From the NCBI GenBank assembly GCA_002839645.1, contig PGYL01000010.1, forward strand, positions 1 to 58,430: a DNA stretch of 58,430 nucleotides, given 5' to 3'. Made by a program: the position numbers and the translations under genes. The stretch comes from Methanomicrobiales archaeon HGW-Methanomicrobiales-2. GTDB lineage: Archaea > Halobacteriota > Methanomicrobia > Methanomicrobiales > Methanoculleaceae. Positions 53,336-58,430 of the stretch are shown here, in pieces. Below the pieces are notes generated by a model, which saw nothing but the letters and a program-made list of their open reading frames with translations, was not told the DNA's origin and ran no database searches. How positions within the stretch are numbered: position 1 is the stretch's first letter; every line of letters begins with the position of its first letter.

Positions 53336-53636
53336 GGGTACACGTGAGCGGGATAGAGGGATATATATTTGGCGCCGCCCGCAAAAGCGGGCGTGTTTGC
53401 CACAGAAAACGGGGGAGAGGTGCCCTGGAGAGCACCCCGACGGCCGGCGGGGAAGGCCGTCCCCCTCCTCCGGATCGGCATATCGACGGGGGAATACTGG
53501 CGGATGGGCTCCCAATCGGGGATTTAGCCCGTTATAGGAGTCGGATGTCTGCAGCAACAGTTAGTAATATATAGAACCCCATTACAATAAATAATTGAAC
53601 TACTACATTAACATCATTTTGAAGCAGGTTAAGCGT
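53336..53636. promoter_or_regulatory. Divergent promoter region purH / grpE
   Basis: This 300-base region separates purH (minus) and grpE (plus). Near purH the minus strand has a TATA box (AAATATATATCC, about 53372-53361). On the plus strand AATATATAG (53566-53574) would start grpE transcription near 53597, giving a leader of about 40 bases. Two GC-rich hairpins lie near 53375-53393 and 53435-53455. I see no gene in between and no HrcA-type CIRCE element. Confidence 0.45.
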
Positions 53637-54146
53637 ATGAAGGAGGATACATCCGAACCAAACGAGAGCAAGCAGAATCTCGCCAAACCGGCGGATGCAC
53701 CATCTCCCGCGCTTGAAGAGTTGCAGAAGGCCTATGACGACCTAAACAACCGTCACCTGCGCCTTGCAGCGGACTTCGACAACTACCGCCGAAGGATGGC
53801 CCGGGAACTCGACGCGCGTACAACATTCGCCATCGAGGGGTTTGCGGTGGAGTTGCTCGAGGTCGTGGACAACTTCGAGCGGGCGGAGAAGGCCGACGGT
53901 GCAGCCCTCACGGAAGGGATGGAGCAGATCAGGAAACTCTTTGCGACCATCCTTGAGCGGCACGGCATCAGGCTCATGGAATGCCGGAACCTTCCTTTCG
54001 ACCCCGAGCGGCACGAGGCGATCGCCTACGTTCCTTCGGGCGCAGAGGAGGGCACCGTGATCGACGAGGTCGTTCGCGGATACTGTATGCAGGATAAAGT
54101 TATCAGATGCGCAAAAGTCGTAGTATCTAAAGGATCGGAGGAATAA
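53637..54146 (+). CDS. grpE: Nucleotide exchange factor GrpE
   Basis: A 169-aa protein from ATG 53637. A flexible N-terminus is followed by the coiled-coil helix ([20 protein letters not shown]) and the typical [12 protein letters not shown], then [13 protein letters not shown], the beta domain [14 protein letters not shown], and [23 protein letters not shown]. It releases ADP from DnaK. The ORF start at 53595 was rejected because it adds MNYYINIILKQVKR upstream of the real start. The gene is four bases from dnaK, so grpE-dnaK-dnaJ form an operon. Confidence 0.95.
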   Translation: MKEDTSEPNESKQNLAKPADAPSPALEELQKAYDDLNNRHLRLAADFDNYRRRMARELDARTTFAIEGFAVELLEVVDNFERAEKADGAALTEGMEQIRKLFATILERHGIRLMECRNLPFDPERHEAIAYVPSGAEEGTVIDEVVRGYCMQDKVIRCAKVVVSKGSEE

Positions 54147-54150
54147 ACAG

Positions 54151-55908
54151 ATGGTTTCGGAAAAAGTTCTTGGTATTGATCTTGGGACAACCAACTCGTG
54201 CATGGCAATCATAGAAGGCGGGCGGGCGACGGTCATCGCCAACGCCGAAGGCGGCAGGACCACCCCCTCCGTCGTAGCGTTCACCAAGGAGGGCGAGCGG
54301 CTGGTCGGCACCGTCGCAAAGCGGCAGGCGATCACGAACCCGGGCCGCACCATCCAGTCGATTAAGCGAAAGATGGGCACGAGCGAGAAGATCACGATCG
54401 AGGGCAAGGGGTATACGCCGCAGGAGATCTCCGCGATGATCCTCCAGAAGCTGAAACTGGACGCAGAGGAGTACCTGGGCGAGAAGATCGCAAAGGCCGT
54501 CATCACGGTGCCCGCCTACTTCAACGACGCTCAAAGGCAGGCGACGAAGGACGCAGGGGCCATCGCCGGCCTCGAAGTGCTCCGGATCATCAACGAACCG
54601 ACCGCGAGCGCGCTGGCCTACGGCATCGATAAGGAAGGCGAGTCCACGGTGCTCGTCTACGACCTCGGCGGCGGCACGTTCGATGTCTCGATCCTCCAGC
54701 TCGGCGACGGCGTCTTCGAGGTCAAGTCGACCGCGGGCAACAACCGCCTCGGCGGCGACGACTTCGACAAACTGGTCGTCGACTACCTGGTCGATGAGTT
54801 CAAGAAGAAGGAGGGCGCCGACCTCCGGAAAGACCCGGTCGCCATGCAGCGGCTGCGCGATGCGGCCGAGAACGCGAAAATTGAACTCTCCACCGTCCAG
54901 AAGACCAACATCAACCTCCCCTACATCACCACGACGGAGGGCGGTCCCAAGTTCCTGGACTTCGACCTGACCCGTGCGAAGTTCGAGCAGCTGATCGGCG
55001 ACCTCGTCGACTCGACCCTCGGGCCGGTGAAGCAGGCGCTCGCCGACGCCAAACTGGGCCCTGACGGCATCGACCACGTCCTCCTCGTCGGCGGGTCGAC
55101 CCGTGTCCCGCTCGTGCAGGAGACCGTGAAGAAGATCCTCAAGAAGGAGCCCGACAAGGGGATCAACCCCGACGAGTGTGTCGCCCTCGGCGCCGCCATC
55201 CAGGCCGGCGTGCTGACGGGCGAGACCAAGGACGTCCTGCTCCTCGACGTGACGCCGCTCTCGCTCGGCATCGAGACGCTCGGCGGCATCGCGACGAAAC
55301 TGATCGACCGCAACACCACCATCCCCACGAGGAAGAGCCAGGTCTTCTCGACCGCCGCCGACGGCCAGACTTCGGTCGAGATCCACGTGATGCAGGGCGA
55401 GCGGACGCTCGCAAAGGACAACTTCACCCTGGGCCGGTTCCAGCTTACCGGTATCCCGCCCGCACCCCGGGGGATCCCGCAGATCGAGGTCACGTTCGAT
55501 ATCGACGCAAACGGTATCGTCCATGTCTCGGCAAAGGACCTCGGCACAGGAAACGAGCAGTCGATCACCATCAAACCGCAGGACTCCCGGCCCTCGGAGG
55601 CCGAGATCGAGCGGATGATGAACGACGCGCAGAAGTTCGCGGAAGAGGACCAGAAGAAGCGCGAGGAGATCGATCTGCGAAACACCGCCGATACCGCGAT
55701 CTTCACCGCCGAGCGGGCCATAAAGGACGCGAAAGAGACGATCGATGCCGCGGACCGCGAGAAGATCGAGAGCGCGATCGCCGACCTCAAGAAGGTGCTC
55801 GAAGGCGACGACCTCGATGCCATCAAGCAGAAGATGGAAGCTCTGGCGGAGGGTGCCGCAAAGAAGGATGATACTGTCGTTGATGCCGATTACGAAGTCA
55901 AAGAGTGA
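54151..55908 (+). CDS. dnaK: Chaperone DnaK (Hsp70)
   Basis: A 585-aa Hsp70. The ATPase motifs are [11 protein letters not shown] (residues 7-17), the [13 protein letters not shown] helix, [14 protein letters not shown] and [13 protein letters not shown]. The linker [18 protein letters not shown] leads to the peptide-binding domain and the lid ending in the acidic [10 protein letters not shown] tail. It is shorter than the E. coli protein (638 residues), as in Gram-positive and archaeal versions without the extra ATPase insertion. It was likely acquired by methanogens from bacteria. The stop overlaps the dnaJ upstream GTG, and coupling with dnaJ is tight. Confidence 0.96.
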   Translation: MVSEKVLGIDLGTTNSCMAIIEGGRATVIANAEGGRTTPSVVAFTKEGERLVGTVAKRQAITNPGRTIQSIKRKMGTSEKITIEGKGYTPQEISAMILQKLKLDAEEYLGEKIAKAVITVPAYFNDAQRQATKDAGAIAGLEVLRIINEPTASALAYGIDKEGESTVLVYDLGGGTFDVSILQLGDGVFEVKSTAGNNRLGGDDFDKLVVDYLVDEFKKKEGADLRKDPVAMQRLRDAAENAKIELSTVQKTNINLPYITTTEGGPKFLDFDLTRAKFEQLIGDLVDSTLGPVKQALADAKLGPDGIDHVLLVGGSTRVPLVQETVKKILKKEPDKGINPDECVALGAAIQAGVLTGETKDVLLLDVTPLSLGIETLGGIATKLIDRNTTIPTRKSQVFSTAADGQTSVEIHVMQGERTLAKDNFTLGRFQLTGIPPAPRGIPQIEVTFDIDANGIVHVSAKDLGTGNEQSITIKPQDSRPSEAEIERMMNDAQKFAEEDQKKREEIDLRNTADTAIFTAERAIKDAKETIDAADREKIESAIADLKKVLEGDDLDAIKQKMEALAEGAAKKDDTVVDADYEVKE

Positions 55909-55913
55909 GGTCG

Positions 55914-57068
55914 ATGGGTCCGGACAGCTACTATGATACCCTCGGTGTCTCGCGTGACGCCGACGATAAGGAGATCAGGAAAGCCTACCGGGACCTGGCA
56001 CGAAAATACCACCCTGATGTCTGCAAGGAGCCGGGGGCCGAGGAGAGGTTCAAGGGCATAAACGAGGCCTACAGCGTCCTCTCCGACGCCCAGAAGCGCG
56101 CCCAGTACGACCAGCTGGGGCATGACGCCTACAGCAATGCGTCCCGGGGTTCGTACTCCGGCGCGGGAGGGCCCACCGGCGGGTTCAACGCGGATTTCTC
56201 CGGCTTTGGGGATATCTTCGAGACCTTCTTCGGTGGCGGCGGGGGCAGGCGGAGTGCCGGCCCGCGCCCCGGGGCCGATCTCCTGATGAAGATACGGGTG
56301 ACGCTTGAGGAAGCGGCGTTCGGGACCGAGAAAGAGGTCGGTCTCGACCATATCGAGCCCTGCCCTGCATGCGACGGGTCGGGGAGCGAGACGAAGAAGT
56401 CCACCACCTGCCCGACCTGCGGCGGCAGCGGCCAGATGCGGCAGATGAGCCAGTCTATCTTCGGGAATTTCGTCAGGATGGCCCCCTGCACCGCCTGCGG
56501 CGGCCGGGGGAGGATTCCCGAGTCCCGGTGCAAGACATGCGGCGGCAGCGGGCACCGGCGCGGCCGGCAGACCGTGAAGGTCCGGATCCCGCCGGGCGTG
56601 GATACGGGCATGCGCCTCCGGATGGAGGGCTACGGCGACGCCGGGGAGTACGGTGCGCCGAGCGGGGATCTCTACATCGAGATCAGCGTCGCGCCCCATC
56701 GGACCTTCACCCGGCGAGGCGACGACCTGGAGACGACCGTCGATATCAGTCCGGTTCAGGCGATCCTGGGTTCCGAGGTCGAGGTAAAGACGATCGACGG
56801 GCGCACGGTCGTCCTCGATATCCCGGCCGGCGTGCAGTACAACACCGGGTTGAAGATTTCGGGCGAGGGCGTGCGGTGGCAGACCAAACCCGGCGACATG
56901 CTGGTGCGGGTGCGGATCGTCGTGCCCAAACACTTGAAAGAGGAGGAGCGCGAGCTCTACATGCGCCTGCTCGAGATGGAGGGGAAGAAACCCTCCTCCA
57001 AGGGCTCTAAGAAGGGCAAAGGCTTCTTTCAGGACGTCGTCGACAAGGTGAAAGAGTCGGTGAAGTGA
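55914..57068 (+). CDS. dnaJ: Co-chaperone DnaJ (Hsp40)
   Basis: A 384-aa protein from ATG 55914. The J domain has HPD at 33-35 (ARKYHPDVC). A Gly/Phe-rich region follows, and the zinc domain shows four Cys repeats: CPACDGSG, CPTCGGSG, CTACGGRG and CKTCGGSG. The C-terminal substrate-binding domains end with a basic tail. DnaJ stimulates DnaK ATP hydrolysis and delivers unfolded proteins. The GTG at 55905 was not used since MGPDSYYDTLGV is the canonical start and GAGGTCG lies just before it. It is the last gene of the operon. Confidence 0.95.
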   Translation: MGPDSYYDTLGVSRDADDKEIRKAYRDLARKYHPDVCKEPGAEERFKGINEAYSVLSDAQKRAQYDQLGHDAYSNASRGSYSGAGGPTGGFNADFSGFGDIFETFFGGGGGRRSAGPRPGADLLMKIRVTLEEAAFGTEKEVGLDHIEPCPACDGSGSETKKSTTCPTCGGSGQMRQMSQSIFGNFVRMAPCTACGGRGRIPESRCKTCGGSGHRRGRQTVKVRIPPGVDTGMRLRMEGYGDAGEYGAPSGDLYIEISVAPHRTFTRRGDDLETTVDISPVQAILGSEVEVKTIDGRTVVLDIPAGVQYNTGLKISGEGVRWQTKPGDMLVRVRIVVPKHLKEEERELYMRLLEMEGKKPSSKGSKKGKGFFQDVVDKVKESVK

Positions 57069-57262
57069 GGGGGGTTCCTCTCGCTTTATCGGCTACTTCT
57101 TTTGATAACGAGTGTGAGCCCCGTTTTGGGGGGTCGGCGGGCTATGATCCAAGCGTCGAAAGCGCGAGTAACGATGTTAGAGAGGGGTTACTCGCATCTA
57201 CCCATGCATAGGCCTCTGTCTAACGAGGAGTTGCAAATCCCTTGGCACGGATTTCGTGCAGA

Positions 57263-57394
57263 TTTCGCCACGCACTGTCCCCGCCCCCGTGGGGCGGGGG
57301 AGGAGGCCGGAGGCCGGGCGGGGTGGGGGTTACGGGCATCCCCTTATGGGGTAGAGACAGGGAAGGGGGCAGGCCCCTTCCCCGCGTGGCGATA
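57263..57394 (-). repeat. Dispersed GC-rich repeat, copy C (inverted)
   Basis: The minus strand reads TATCGCCACGC, then CCTGTCTCTACCCCATAAGG, GTAACCCCCACCCCGCCCGG, CCTCCGGCCTCC and ends GCGTGGCGAAA. It matches copy A in the same order, and the outward flank carries GAAATCCGTG as in copy A. The rest of 57069-57403 shows no gene, only a GC-rich hairpin-prone sequence after dnaJ. Confidence 0.75.
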
Positions 57395-57403
57395 GGAACT
57401 CAA

Positions 57404-57556
57404 TTATATTAGTTGTTGTTCCCTTATTACAAAAAACCAGAATAGGAAGATGATAATTCCTATGAGCATGAGTACCCCAAGTATGAAAATAACAAAATTT
57501 GGAAGGTCATACTGCCACTTCAGTTCGTTATACCTGTTATCAGCGTTTTGGATCAC
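57404..57556 (-). CDS. Small single-helix membrane protein
   Basis: Starting at GTG 57556 the product has 50 residues. A polar N-terminus (IQNADNRYNELKWQYDLPN) leads into one long hydrophobic helix (VIFILGVLMLIGIIIFLFWF) and ends VIREQQLI. A TATA-like ATATAAATTA (57601-57592 on the minus strand) lies about 36 bases before the GTG, which fits a nearly leaderless transcript. The longer ORF (to 57694) overlaps the transposase remnant and is rejected. No family recognised. Confidence 0.5.
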   Translation of the reverse strand: MIQNADNRYNELKWQYDLPNFVIFILGVLMLIGIIIFLFWFFVIREQQLI

Positions 57557-57624
57557 CCCTGATAGGTAAATACTTGAAGAGGTTGTCCCTAATTTATATG
57601 ATTCATTAGATAATATTCGGGGCC

Positions 57625-58320
57625 ATGGCCTTCTGGGAAATTGACGGTGATCTCTGGGAGATTGTCCGGAACGACATCTCGTCAACAACGCCACACATCG
57701 GCCGGTCCCGATGTGACCCTCGTAGACTGTTCATTGGTGTCCTGTATGTTCTGATTACTGGCTGTAGATGGTATGATGTACTGGCAAACTACGTACCAAA
57801 TCGGCGGTCCACCGGTACGCACATTGAATTATCGGAGAAATGCGTGTACAGGCGATCTTCCTCGAGTTGCTCCAGTTGGGGTACGAGATACAAAAGATTG
57901 ATCTCTCGCACTGTGCGACGGGTACGGAGGATATTCAGGCTAAAAAGAAGGATCGACCGGCTATGATGGCTATAAAAGGTAAAGGGAACAAGCTGAGTGT
58001 TCTGCCGATCGGAACGGTCTCCCGCTTGCCTGCACGGTTTCCCCTACCAATACCTATGATTCCCATCTCTATGAACCAACCCTCGAAGCATTTGAGACTC
58101 CCGATGTTCAGGATCGTCCTGTGATTATCTCCGCAGATGCAGCCTATGATGTCCGGGAGATTCGTCAGTACAACCAGAAACGAGAAAATAAGAGCAATAC
58201 TCCAGTAAACACGAGATCTCGAAGATATCCGAAACGAGGGAGGCCATTCTGATTCGATCCGAAGCATTACATGAAGCGCAATGCGGTAGAGCAGTTCTTC
58301 AAGCTGGATTGAGGCGTTTA
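57625..58320 (+). pseudogene. Decayed IS5-type (DDE) transposase
   Basis: The first frame (from 57625) has MAFWEIDGDLWEIV, then TTPHIGRSRCDPRRLFIGVL and TGCRWYDV, typical of the DUF4096/IS5 N-terminus. Homology then continues in a second frame from about 57846: AIFLELLQLGYEIQKIDLSH, then DIQAKKKDRPAM. A third stretch from about 58122 reads IISADAAYDVREIRQYN, and the end has YMKRNAVEQFFKLD with an in-frame stop. The DDE residues D (ISADAAYD) and E (AVEQFF) are still visible, but frameshifts and stops make it inactive. Clear terminal inverted repeats were not found. Confidence 0.78.
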
Positions 58321-58397
58321 AGAAGATTGTTCTAGTGCTTTTTGTCCCACATTTTTATAAGAACAATTATATTGTTTGTTATTGAATACATCCCTTC

Positions 58398-58430
58398 ATG
58401 GGGAAGAGCAAGTACACCGTTACCCTTACC
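58398..58430 (+). CDS. 5' start of a gene, possibly IS630-type transposase
   Basis: An ATG at 58398 opens a frame (MGKSKYTVTLT) that runs off the window. The beginning resembles IS630-family transposases (KYTVTLTxEER), but 11 residues do not allow certainty. An AT-rich region with TATAAGAACAATTATATTG precedes it, giving a TATA-like box about 40 bases upstream. Confidence 0.35.
   Translation, partial: MGKSKYTVTLT

Noticed and set aside
54127-55524. 465-aa minus-strand ORF antisense to dnaK
   Set aside because: A classical antisense ORF of dnaK in GC-rich genomes.

Overview
The window looks like part of a methanogenic archaeal chromosome, most likely Methanoculleus or a close relative in the Methanomicrobiales (inference). 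The grounds are high GC, TATA boxes instead of bacterial -35/-10 promoters, an Orc1/Cdc6 replication protein, a fused Fae-Hps, archaeal-type nicotinate phosphoribosyltransferase and MTA/SAH deaminase genes, four DUF4013 membrane paralogues, and a tRNA-Trp whose intron carries a box C/D guide RNA.

Left part (1 to about 19,000): an accessory island. It opens with the tail of an unidentified gene and a PemK/MazF toxin-antitoxin pair. A replication module follows: Orc1/Cdc6, two small ORFs, and a primase-helicase gene broken by a frameshift and apparent deletion near 4,340. Inside and after that gene lie palindromic and iteron-like repeats. Next come a DUF4062-ATPase fusion, a decayed relative of it, and a HicB antitoxin with a hicA stub. 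The defence block contains a GmrSD/DUF262-type nuclease gene (minus), a complete type I restriction-modification operon hsdR-hsdS-hsdM (plus), and a two-gene minus-strand cassette made of an unrecognised 369-aa protein and a PD-(D/E)XK nuclease-like protein. The island ends at the 3' end of a tRNA-Ala gene, which is where integrated elements commonly insert. No integrase is visible, so the far boundary probably lies outside the window.

Centre (19,000-38,900): mostly chromosomal housekeeping. Genes include nicotinate salvage, 5'-deoxynucleoside salvage (nucleoside phosphorylase plus DadD-type deaminase), a secreted beta-propeller with a chagasin-like domain, an acyl-CoA ligase, tRNA-Trp, fae-hps with a hairpin terminator, two bacterial-PH-domain membrane proteins, a nucleotidyltransferase antitoxin with a shifted C-terminus, a metallophosphoesterase lipoprotein, a GHMP kinase, a DUF2148 protein, MsrA, and a four-gene glycosyltransferase/FAD-oxidoreductase/thioesterase operon.

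Right part (38,900-58,430): a collapsed epoxide hydrolase pseudogene, two flavodoxin-type redox proteins, a sodium:solute symporter with an abutting 35-aa membrane protein, and the branched-chain amino acid cluster (isopropylmalate/citramalate synthase, ilvB, ilvN). Four DUF4013 paralogues follow, then a GNAT acetyltransferase, purH, grpE-dnaK-dnaJ, a decayed IS5-type transposase, and the first codons of another gene at the edge. Three copies of a GC-rich dispersed repeat with TATCGCCA/TGGCGATA ends sit between genes at 35.2, 51.7 and 57.3 kb.
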